From Candidatus Poseidoniaceae archaeon (lineage in GTDB: Archaea; Thermoplasmatota; Poseidoniia; Poseidoniales; Poseidoniaceae), in NCBI GenBank assembly GCA_013329295.1, contig DUKP01000173.1, positions 1 through 7,535 on the forward strand: a stretch of 7,535 nucleotides of DNA. The letters run 5' to 3'. The notes below the pieces were generated by a model, which worked only from the letters and a program-made list of their open reading frames with translations, did no database searches and had not been told where the DNA came from. Both the position numbers and the translations under genes were made by a program. Below, in pieces: positions 1 to 6,127 of the stretch. Positions within the stretch are counted from its first letter, which is position 1. Each line of letters opens with the position of its first letter.

Positions 1-20
1 GAAGATTGAACATGGTTTTG

Positions 21-38
21 AGCGCTTTTTATCGCGCT
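21..38. terminator. Small GC-rich hairpin beyond the 3' end of the DUF835 gene
   Basis: AGCGC at 21-25 and GCGCT at 34-38 form a perfect 5-bp stem with an 8-nt loop containing TTTTT. It lies 24 bp past the DUF835 stop codon in otherwise AT-rich DNA. It may help end transcription or stabilise the 3' end, but archaeal terminators rely mainly on T-runs, so this is tentative. The remainder of 1-61 holds nothing I can assign. Confidence 0.2.
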
Positions 39-61
39 TAAAAGTCGATTTCTACGTGGAT

Positions 62-2023
62 TCATTGTTCTTCCTCCACAATAAATTGGCTTGCCGAAAT
101 ATCTTCATCCAATTTCTTATTACCTAGATACTGTGTCGACCACTTTTGATAATTTTTATCAATGTCAACCTTATTTTGAGTTCTTGAAGCAGATTCCCTT
201 GAGCGACGTTTCGAAGTGTCACTTGAAGCAATATCACTTGAGGAATGTACCACAGATTTAGAGGAAACCTTAGGTGAGAGTTGTAGATTATTTTTCGACT
301 TAATCGTAGGCATTTGATTAGCAGCTTTTTGCGCATTTTGATTCAGTGCTTGAGAAATTTCTCTAGACTTTTTGCGACGGCTACTAGTTAGCATATTTTT
401 TAGAGCATCATCCATCTTCACTGACCTTTGGCTTAGATCTGTATCGATTGCTTGACGATGAGATTTGATTTTTGTGACATGATTAATATCTGGCAATTCG
501 ACTTTTCTATTTATTGCCGCAGCCGTAGCTTCAGAAGCGGTAAATGCATTTGATTTAGTTGCTTTAGGCCTCTTAGCACGTTTTACTCGCAAGGCAATTC
601 TTGGAGATTTAACCTTTTGAACAACTTTCTTTACCGGCTTTTCCAGTTTGGTCTGTTCGACAGACTGAACAATAAGTTCATCACTTGTTTGAACCTCTTC
701 TTCGACTACCTCAATTGCCGCAGAAAATGCTTTTTCGACAATATTTGTCAACAATTCATTGCTTTTTGAATCGCTAGTTTGGGATTGAATAGGTTGTGGC
801 GAGTCAATTGCTGGAGCCTGCCACTCATCAACCAATTGATTCAACTTATCTTTTGCTTCCGAAATATCTTCATCAGCAATACTACTGGCGCCCCCTGATA
901 TTACTTCATAATCTGTACCATCAACTTGATCGTTATTTGAAAATTTTATTTGTTGCTCAATCCAAGACAATTCTTCTTCTGATAACTCTATACAAATTGG
1001 ATGGTCTAACAATGACTCTCCATCTAAAATTAAATTTTCAAGATACGCAGTACTTATTGTCTCGAATTCTCTAACAAACATATGTCTTTGTCTATCATTC
1101 ATTACCTCTAAATTACAATGCACAAGTAGCAAATGGTCGCCTACGCGAACTTGGTCAATTATGCTTCTAAACATATTGATTACAGAACTAAAATCGTTGA
1201 TTGATAAAAGATATTCCAGGTCAGAAAAAACTACTACTGCTTGCTTGTTCGCCCATAAAAAATTACTAATTTTGTCTTGAATATCATCTGAATTAGGTAA
1301 AACTGCATTTTCCGAAATAGTTGAAGTCATTTTCAAACATGAAGCAATTGGGATATCATAACTAACTGATAAGCCTCTCACATCATGACGTGAAAATACC
1401 AATAATGGCCTTCCATGAGATGCTAAAAGTCCGGCTACATTGAGAATTTTCTCTGCATCTTCACCATCATTTAGTAATGTATCTCCATAATTTAGATGCT
1501 TTTCGCCCAAATCAAATTTCTGTAATTTAGCTTTGGTTAATTGGCGAATATATTCGGGTGCTTCAACTATTACTTCTTGCTCGGGTAAACGCGCTTCTCT
1601 CCTCCAACTACTGGAACTTAATTGAACATAATTCCACCAATCATCTTTGTTTTGCTCTGATTTCTGAGCCTCTGTTGTAAGTGTAAAGTCTGGATAAAGG
1701 TTGATTATGCGAATGAGATCATCGTCTTGGAGTTCTACCAATGAAATCAATGCATCAAGGGCAGTAGAATCTCGCTCTATCTCCAATAAAGCCTCAAGTC
1801 CACCGATTACTACATCAGATTCATGAATTGCTAATTTAGGTTGACTATCATGGATTACTACTTGACTTACCCTTGGAATTAGTTCCTTTGGTCGTCGTTC
1901 TATTCTGATATATCCTGAAATGCCTAGACGAGTCATATCGCCTGACAATTTTGCTAAGGCATCATGTCCACCGCGTCGTACTTCAATTACTACGCCTTGT
2001 GGCAATTCTACCAAAAATATCAC
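62..2023 (-). CDS. DUF835-domain protein with long disordered basic tail
   Basis: This is a soluble protein of about 650 residues with no signal peptide or membrane segment. Residues 1-115 form a compact mixed domain (GYIRIERRP at 37-45, then GGLEALLEIERD at 74-85). It recalls small archaeal domains placed before DUF835, but I cannot name it with confidence. Residues about 192-322 match the DUF835 pattern: RPLLVFSRHD (205-214), a hydrophobic strand ending in DLEYLLSINDF (268-278), then MFRSIIDQVRVGDHLLLVHC (284-303). DUF835 has no established biochemical activity; it is common in euryarchaea, sometimes attached to signalling domains. From about 380 to the end the chain is low in complexity. 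It has an acidic part (380-460), a Lys/Arg/Ser-rich part (460-610, with KRAKRPKATK at 481-490) and an acidic C-terminus, so it is probably disordered and could bind nucleic acid or a membrane surface. The listed start is GTG at 2023; a TTG at 2014 fits the ribosome-binding site better. The gene is divergent from two membrane-protein genes. Role unknown; the domain call is good. Confidence 0.85.
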   Translation of the reverse strand: MIFLVELPQGVVIEVRRGGHDALAKLSGDMTRLGISGYIRIERRPKELIPRVSQVVIHDSQPKLAIHESDVVIGGLEALLEIERDSTALDALISLVELQDDDLIRIINLYPDFTLTTEAQKSEQNKDDWWNYVQLSSSSWRREARLPEQEVIVEAPEYIRQLTKAKLQKFDLGEKHLNYGDTLLNDGEDAEKILNVAGLLASHGRPLLVFSRHDVRGLSVSYDIPIASCLKMTSTISENAVLPNSDDIQDKISNFLWANKQAVVVFSDLEYLLSINDFSSVINMFRSIIDQVRVGDHLLLVHCNLEVMNDRQRHMFVREFETISTAYLENLILDGESLLDHPICIELSEEELSWIEQQIKFSNNDQVDGTDYEVISGGASSIADEDISEAKDKLNQLVDEWQAPAIDSPQPIQSQTSDSKSNELLTNIVEKAFSAAIEVVEEEVQTSDELIVQSVEQTKLEKPVKKVVQKVKSPRIALRVKRAKRPKATKSNAFTASEATAAAINRKVELPDINHVTKIKSHRQAIDTDLSQRSVKMDDALKNMLTSSRRKKSREISQALNQNAQKAANQMPTIKSKNNLQLSPKVSSKSVVHSSSDIASSDTSKRRSRESASRTQNKVDIDKNYQKWSTQYLGNKKLDEDISASQFIVEEEQ

Positions 2024-2026
2024 CCC
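2019..2026 (-). promoter_or_regulatory. Shine-Dalgarno site that points to a TTG start
   Basis: On the minus strand this reads GGGGTGAT, close to the archaeal consensus GGAGGTGAT that pairs with the 16S rRNA tail. It contains the GTG that opens the longest frame at 2023, so that GTG is more likely part of the ribosome-binding site than the start codon. The TTG at 2014-2012 lies 8 nt after the GGGG core, which is normal spacing. This would begin the protein MVELPQG and remove three residues from the listed start. Confidence 0.5.
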
Positions 2027-2119
2027 TTAATTGTCAGCCTTGTCTTTGTGTTCTTCAAAGATGCGGAAGAAATTATGCTTAATGAGGCGTTTTGTATCAA
2101 TATGATTGATTTCCAACAT
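2027..2119 (-). CDS. Possible 30-residue small protein upstream of the DUF835 gene
   Basis: A minus-strand ATG at 2119 opens 30 codons that end in TAA at 2029-2027. The peptide begins MLEINHID and ends EEHKDKADN, and is charged and helix-prone, with no membrane segment. Its stop lies directly in front of the GGGGTGAT site of the DUF835 gene and is in the same frame, separated from the GTG by one GGG codon. Such spacing is usual for consecutive genes in an operon. Against it, an in-frame TAA lies two codons before the ATG, no good ribosome-binding site is visible, a chance 30-codon frame is quite possible, and a plus-strand frame is also open across the same bases. I recognise no family. Confidence 0.27.
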   Translation of the reverse strand: MLEINHIDTKRLIKHNFFRIFEEHKDKADN

Positions 2120-2162
2120 GCATTAAAAAGTCTTAATTCCATTTTGGTATTGAGTCGGATAG

Positions 2163-2792
2163 ATGGCAGTTCCTAAAGGATTGATTACTTTTGATAAATT
2201 GGATTTATGCCTACCTTACAAGCGCCAATTACAAATTATCATTGCAGTCTCTTCGGCTACAACTATAATTGGATTAATTCTAACACTATTTGCAGGATTT
2301 AGTATTCTTATATCACTGATTTGTTTAGCATTATCAGTAATTATTTTCGCTTTGTTTGGCTATGAAACTATGGCCCTTGTAAAAATACCACTGGCAGTAA
2401 ATATGAACCATCCATTCGTTGAAGAAGAGCCAATTGGTAAAGCAACTGTTCATGTCAAATTATCCAACGATGAATGGCAAGAATTAGGAAAGCATAGAAT
2501 CAGAATTATCAAAGATGAATTGATTGGAGGATATAATCTAGTTGAAGATTTCGAGGATTACAAAGTGATAGGTCATTACAGCCACTCAAACAAAAAACCA
2601 CGAATAATGAAACAAATAATAATCATAAATCAGGCTTTAAGTCTACGAGATGGAGTTAACGGTGTTGAAGACCCTATTGAAGACGCTAGAGAAAGAGAGA
2701 ATTTGGATTATGGTTTACTTGAGCGTAAATGGCTTGATGAAGAGGAGTTAACTGCTGAAGGACCGTTGGCGAAATTAATCAATAAAGATTGA
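2163..2792 (+). CDS. Hypothetical membrane protein with two TM helices and a soluble tail
   Basis: A 209-residue protein that I do not recognise. A short basic N-terminus (K5, K12, K20, R21) precedes a hydrophobic hairpin, TM1 at about 24-45 and TM2 at about 47-68. Positive charge at the N-terminus suggests that both ends face the cytoplasm. Residues 80-209 are hydrophilic and charged. They hold a probable beta-rich stretch (KATVHVKLSNDEW at 93-105, HRIRIIKDELIGGYN at 111-125, KQIIIINQAL at 150-159) and an acidic helical C-terminus (EDARERE, KWLDEEEL). No catalytic motif stands out. The ATG at 2163 has only a weak GGAT upstream, so the message may be nearly leaderless. The next gene in the same direction starts 56 bp downstream and also encodes a membrane protein, so the two may share a transcript. 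The DUF835 gene is divergent. Confidence 0.75.
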   Translation: MAVPKGLITFDKLDLCLPYKRQLQIIIAVSSATTIIGLILTLFAGFSILISLICLALSVIIFALFGYETMALVKIPLAVNMNHPFVEEEPIGKATVHVKLSNDEWQELGKHRIRIIKDELIGGYNLVEDFEDYKVIGHYSHSNKKPRIMKQIIIINQALSLRDGVNGVEDPIEDARERENLDYGLLERKWLDEEELTAEGPLAKLINKD

Positions 2793-2848
2793 CTTAATAC
2801 CTCAATATACCCTGCTAATTCAATAACCATGCATCTGCACGACGTTTT

Positions 2849-3466
2849 GTGTCAAATTCTAATTCTTGGGATTTAATGATTGGTTCTCTGTCTGAAAACC
2901 AACAAGAAACACTACTTGGCACCTCTTTATCTAAGCAATTTGCAAGACTACCATTATGGTTATCACACCCATCAAATATTGGTGGATTTTACGGACTACT
3001 AATCTCTCTAGCACTTATCTTACCATATCGCTTTGCTGTAGACGATCATTCTGGTTGGCTTAGTGATTGGGCATTGCATTGTGCATTGCTTATGGCCGCT
3101 TGCTTTTTCTTAGGACTTTGCTCGACGTTAATCACTGCAATATCTGGCCGAATACCAGTTTCTCCACCTAGAACTATACTATATCCTATGCCATTTATTG
3201 GTCTTGCCTTACTTTCAATTAATCGGACAGATATCATAGCAATTTATCCATTCTTGTCTTGGACTTTGATTCTATTACCTGGGCCTCTTTATGTTCATCT
3301 CTCTTGGGCTCCAAGATGGCGCTTACTGTGCATGATTGACGATGGTAAAAATCCATTTGATGGCATTGAAAAAATAGATGAAGAAAGTAAAATCTATGCT
3401 GAACCAAATAACATCGATATTGAAATAGAATCTGTTGTTGATGATTTTGAAACCTCTGAAGAGTAA
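2849..3466 (+). CDS. Hypothetical membrane protein with four TM helices
   Basis: A 205-residue protein with no family I can name. About 40 hydrophilic N-terminal residues precede four predicted helices at about 45-62, 73-98, 109-125 and 128-152. The loop between TM2 and TM3 (GRIPVSPPR) and the stretch after TM4 (APRWRLL) are basic, while the loop after TM1 is acidic (DDHSGWLSD). By the positive-inside rule both termini are cytoplasmic. The last 45 residues are strongly acidic (EKIDEESK, DIEIESVVDDFETSEE). The start is GTG at 2849; the only other nearby in-frame candidate is ATG at codon 10. No ribosome-binding site precedes the GTG. An AATATA at 2804-2809 could be a TATA element giving a short leader, so it may have its own promoter or be co-transcribed with the gene at 2163. 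Its TAA stop directly abuts the stop of the convergent kbl-like gene. Confidence 0.75.
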   Translation: MSNSNSWDLMIGSLSENQQETLLGTSLSKQFARLPLWLSHPSNIGGFYGLLISLALILPYRFAVDDHSGWLSDWALHCALLMAACFFLGLCSTLITAISGRIPVSPPRTILYPMPFIGLALLSINRTDIIAIYPFLSWTLILLPGPLYVHLSWAPRWRLLCMIDDGKNPFDGIEKIDEESKIYAEPNNIDIEIESVVDDFETSEE

Positions 3467-4648
3467 TCAAACTAATCCAAGTTTAGGTCCAACTCGTTCA
3501 AAAATCCTCAATACTTCATCTAAATCATCACGACTTAATCCAGATGACATTTGGGTTCTAATTCGAGCTTTATCTCTAGCCACCATTGGAAAAACTATTG
3601 CCCCTGCCATAACACCTTCCTTAGATAATTCTACAGTGAAATCTTTGGCAACACTAGATTCTCCGCACATAACTGGTATAATTGGAGTTGTAGAAACTCC
3701 AGTATCAAAGCCCATAGATTGTAACTCACTTCTAAAATAATCAGTATTTTGCCATAACTTTTGATGGTGTTGAGGCTCTTCCATCAGTACTTCAACTGCA
3801 GCTTTCTGTGCTGCGGCAACACCTGGAGGTTGAGAACCTGATAGCAACCATGACCTTGAATGATTAAGAGCATGAGTTCTTGTCATTTCTGTGCCTGCAA
3901 GAATGCCTCCTTGAACACCGAGTGCTTTGGAAAATGAACCTGTTTCAAAATCGATGCTGCCTTGAAGGCCAAAATGGTCAACAATTCCTGCACCTGTTTC
4001 ACCAAGAACGCCCTCACCATGACAATCATCAACATATACCATAGCACCGTGCTCTTTTGCAAGTTTATCGATTTCATCTAATGGAGCAATGTCGCCATCC
4101 ATAGAAAATACTCCATCAGTTATGATTAGTTTGCGTTTTGCATCTTTATTTGCAGCAAGGACTGCCTCTAATTCACCCATATCATTATGGGCATATACTG
4201 CTCGATTGGCTTTAGTTAATCTTACACCATCAATAATAGATCCATGGTTTAATTCATCACTAATAATGACATCATCTTTCCCTGTAACCAAGGTTGGAAT
4301 CAAGCCAACATTCACGGTATATCCAGCAGAATAAATTAGCGCAGCCTCAACTTTCTTGAACTCTGCAACTTTTTTTTCGGCTGCCAAATGAATATCCATT
4401 GTGCCAGCAATGGCTCTTACACTACCACTACCTGCACCATATTTTTTGGTCGCTTCAATCATCGCATTCATCACTTTTGGATGAGTAGTCAAATTCAGAT
4501 AGTTGTTTGCTGATAACATGATTGTTGGTTTACCATCCATATTACACCTAGGTTGATTTGGACTTTCGAGAGTAGGTGGTTCCCAAAGTAATGATTGATT
4601 AGACAACTCAACATATCGCTCTTTCATCCAACTCATATCACCTGGCAT
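3467..4648 (-). CDS. kbl: Glycine C-acetyltransferase-like alpha-oxoamine synthase (PLP)
   Basis: A fold-type I PLP enzyme of the alpha-oxoamine synthase family, 393 residues, a full length for the group. Family members condense an amino acid with an acyl-CoA. Kbl interconverts glycine plus acetyl-CoA and 2-amino-3-ketobutyrate in threonine breakdown. Visible landmarks are ANNYLNL (47-53), GSGSVRAIAGT (73-83), SDELNHGSIIDGVRL (130-144, His135 expected to stack on PLP), TDGVFSMDG (177-185), VDDCHGEG (206-213, Asp207 and His210 at the usual PLP-contact positions), SFSKALG (238-244, Lys241 forming the Schiff base) and RIRTQMS (362-368, substrate-carboxylate arginine). The SVR..GT and RIRTQMS patterns favour Kbl over BioF, serine palmitoyltransferase or ALA synthase. 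However, FSKALGVQGG differs from the bacterial LGKALGG form, so acyl-CoA specificity is uncertain. The ATG at 4648 is supported by AGGTGG at 4659-4654, 5 nt away. No threonine dehydrogenase gene lies in the window, so its pathway partner is not seen. Confidence 0.85.
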   Translation of the reverse strand: MPGDMSWMKERYVELSNQSLLWEPPTLESPNQPRCNMDGKPTIMLSANNYLNLTTHPKVMNAMIEATKKYGAGSGSVRAIAGTMDIHLAAEKKVAEFKKVEAALIYSAGYTVNVGLIPTLVTGKDDVIISDELNHGSIIDGVRLTKANRAVYAHNDMGELEAVLAANKDAKRKLIITDGVFSMDGDIAPLDEIDKLAKEHGAMVYVDDCHGEGVLGETGAGIVDHFGLQGSIDFETGSFSKALGVQGGILAGTEMTRTHALNHSRSWLLSGSQPPGVAAAQKAAVEVLMEEPQHHQKLWQNTDYFRSELQSMGFDTGVSTTPIIPVMCGESSVAKDFTVELSKEGVMAGAIVFPMVARDKARIRTQMSSGLSRDDLDEVLRIFERVGPKLGLV

Positions 4649-4745
4649 TTATTCCACCTACTGTTTGCCAACTGCTGACACTTGAAGGGTTTTTGTATTA
4701 TTTTACAAGCATGAAGGTCAAAAAGGAGTAGTTTTTAGCACTGCT
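4649..4745. promoter_or_regulatory. Divergent kbl/ribK promoter region with an AT-rich inverted repeat
   Basis: These 97 bp must carry the start signals for both flanking genes. The core at 4693-4708 reads TTGTATTATTTTACAA, an inverted repeat with 5-bp arms (TTGTA/TACAA). It is the only strongly AT-rich patch and may act as a TATA element in both directions or as an operator. On the kbl side, AGGTGG at 4659-4654 is a good ribosome-binding site. On the ribK side, AAGGAG at 4723-4728 lies 17 nt before the ATG, too far for normal use. No FMN riboswitch could fit in the short leader. The promoter assignment is inference. Confidence 0.4.
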
Positions 4746-5213
4746 ATGCGCATCACTGGCAAGGTCAGTAGTGGACTTGGAAGAGCACATATATTCATGG
4801 CTCAAAAGCATTACCAAGAGCAGTTTCAATCTTTGATGGGCTCTTCTGTTTGGCCAGGAACTCTAAACCTGAAAGTATCAGATGAAAATCTACGAAGTTA
4901 TATTGCCTTAAGATTAAAATCTGGCATCGATACTTTAGATGCATCAACAGATTTAATCGAAGCAGCTAAATCTTTAGACATTGATAACATTGAAGCCAAT
5001 AGAATTCGAGGATTTCTTAGAGATGGGGTATCATTCGGCGGAGCAACAGCATTCAAGGCAAAGTTCCACTCCAATGACGACAGTGTCGATTGCGCTGTAC
5101 TTATTCCTGATTTAACAAGACATTATGATGTGGCTGAAATAATTTCAGCAAAATTCTTACGCGAACATTTTTCCATAAAAGATGGCGACGAAGTTTCAAT
5201 AGAATTAATTTGA
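4746..5213 (+). CDS. ribK: CTP-dependent riboflavin kinase (archaeal RibK, DUF120)
   Basis: Predicted to make FMN by phosphorylating riboflavin, using CTP rather than ATP as in the studied Methanocaldococcus enzyme (MJ0056). It is cytoplasmic and has a cradle-loop barrel fold unrelated to bacterial RibF. The 155 residues show the family landmarks: an N-terminal strand and nucleotide loop, GKVSSGLGRAHIF (5-17); WPGTLNL (36-42), in which Thr39 and Asn41 match the magnesium/nucleotide-binding Thr-Leu-Asn; and the C-terminal FLREHFSIKDGDEVSIEL (137-154). It lacks the N-terminal winged-helix domain fused to some relatives, so it is probably a stand-alone enzyme. It is slightly longer than the methanogen protein, with extra sequence around 55-90 between TLN and the middle of the barrel. 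The ATG start matches the family's usual N-terminus, although the nearest ribosome-binding-like site is far upstream. It overlaps truA tail-to-tail by 9 bp and is divergent from kbl. Confidence 0.9.
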   Translation: MRITGKVSSGLGRAHIFMAQKHYQEQFQSLMGSSVWPGTLNLKVSDENLRSYIALRLKSGIDTLDASTDLIEAAKSLDIDNIEANRIRGFLRDGVSFGGATAFKAKFHSNDDSVDCAVLIPDLTRHYDVAEIISAKFLREHFSIKDGDEVSIELI

Positions 5214-6122
5214 AGCGTGTGGAATATAGGGCAATTTACCTATTCTAGACCATTCATGAAACAACATGCACTCCATTTCTAATTTTGAACCAATTTGCCA
5301 ACGATTCATCATAGTCCTTTCAAGATACTCATCTTCTGGCGGCGGAGTAAAAGAAAACTCGGTTTCATCAGATGTTTGATGTTCAAAATCAGGCCAAATT
5401 ACATCCCACAAAATTAGCCACTCAGGTGGAGCGACACCAAAATCAACTGCAGACTCTGGTTGTTGTATAGCATCAATGATCTGCTGTTCGCTAAGTTCTC
5501 CTGTTGAGAGGCCATATAGCGCCATTGCAGTTCTTCTAACTTGATTCCACAAAAATGCCTCACCAACTATCTCAAAACCTACAACTCTACCGTTCACAAT
5601 CCATGGCGTGCAAGAAAAGATCTTACGAATCGGATTTTTCCCCTCCTCTAATCTTGCAAAGTTTCTAGCGTCGTAAGTACCAACAAACAAATCTAACCAG
5701 TTCTGAAATTTTTCTTCAGAATATTTCCAACCTTGTATCCCTTCAAGACGGTATCGATAAACTCTATGCGATGCCATTCTTGGATTCCAGTCATCATCAA
5801 CTTCTTTGACGTCAAGAAATACGATGTCATCTGGTAATCGATCATCAACTGCCCTAACCATTTTTCTTCGATTCAATGAATCCCATAATGTCTTCTCAAT
5901 AGTCACTACTCCGCCATTCCTTCTAACATTAACACCAGCATCAGTACGACTCGACAACACCAAGTTGTGCCCTGAATCATTATTTTCTAACCACTTCAAT
6001 TGTCGAAAAACACGAATTAACTCACCTTGAACAGTTTTCACATCTGGTTGTATTTGGCTTCCATGAAAATGTTTGCCAATATAACCAATTGTAAAGGCGA
6101 GGCGAACTCGCTCAGACATCAT
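5205..6122 (-). CDS. truA: tRNA pseudouridine synthase A (TruA)
   Basis: Converts uridines at positions 38-40 of the tRNA anticodon stem to pseudouridine. The 305-residue protein carries the full TruA pattern. GYIGKHFHGSQIQP..TVQGEL (13-35) is the N-terminal motif. SSRTDAGV (57-64) carries the catalytic Asp61. HRVYRYRL (119-126) includes the conserved active-site tyrosine region. FEIVGEAFLWNQVRRTAMAL (183-202) is the C-terminal core motif. After APPEWLILWDVIW (231-243) come about 60 charged residues beyond the bacterial end point, consistent with longer archaeal forms. In the active-site loop the usual GVHA is GVNV (63-66). The ATG at 6122 is followed at once by a second ATG; GAGGA at 6136-6132, 9 nt upstream, supports the first. 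It is the last gene of a run of three on this strand, starting 5 bp after the TPR-like gene's stop, so it is probably translated from the same message. Confidence 0.93.
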   Translation of the reverse strand: MMSERVRLAFTIGYIGKHFHGSQIQPDVKTVQGELIRVFRQLKWLENNDSGHNLVLSSRTDAGVNVRRNGGVVTIEKTLWDSLNRRKMVRAVDDRLPDDIVFLDVKEVDDDWNPRMASHRVYRYRLEGIQGWKYSEEKFQNWLDLFVGTYDARNFARLEEGKNPIRKIFSCTPWIVNGRVVGFEIVGEAFLWNQVRRTAMALYGLSTGELSEQQIIDAIQQPESAVDFGVAPPEWLILWDVIWPDFEHQTSDETEFSFTPPPEDEYLERTMMNRWQIGSKLEMECMLFHEWSRIGKLPYIPHASN

Positions 6123-6127
6123 ACCAC

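Noticed and set aside
2..127. Plus-strand frame open from the left edge to TAG at 125-127, protein-like at its start (KIEHGFERFLSRL).
   Set aside because: It would overlap the DUF835 gene by 66 bp and has no visible start. Another plus frame ends at 7-9 (TGA), so the true end of any left-hand gene cannot be decided from here.
796..1074. Plus-strand 92-codon frame inside the DUF835 gene.
   Set aside because: Antisense shadow with biased composition (Leu, Tyr, His, Gln); the minus-strand DUF835 domain explains the region.
1964..2176. Plus-strand 70-codon frame covering the DUF835 start and the divergent gap, with an internal ATG at 2075.
   Set aside because: Its first part is antisense to the DUF835 gene. 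The rest could be a 33-residue peptide overlapping the 2163 gene, but there is no ribosome-binding site or family, and the opposite-strand mini-ORF is better placed.
3234..3740. Frames of 78 (minus, 3234-3470) and 101 (plus, 3435-3740) codons around the convergent gene ends.
   Set aside because: They are antisense to a clear membrane protein and to the Kbl C-terminus and have no protein-like features.
4089..4334. Plus-strand 81-codon frame in kbl.
   Set aside because: Complement of the well-conserved PLP enzyme core.
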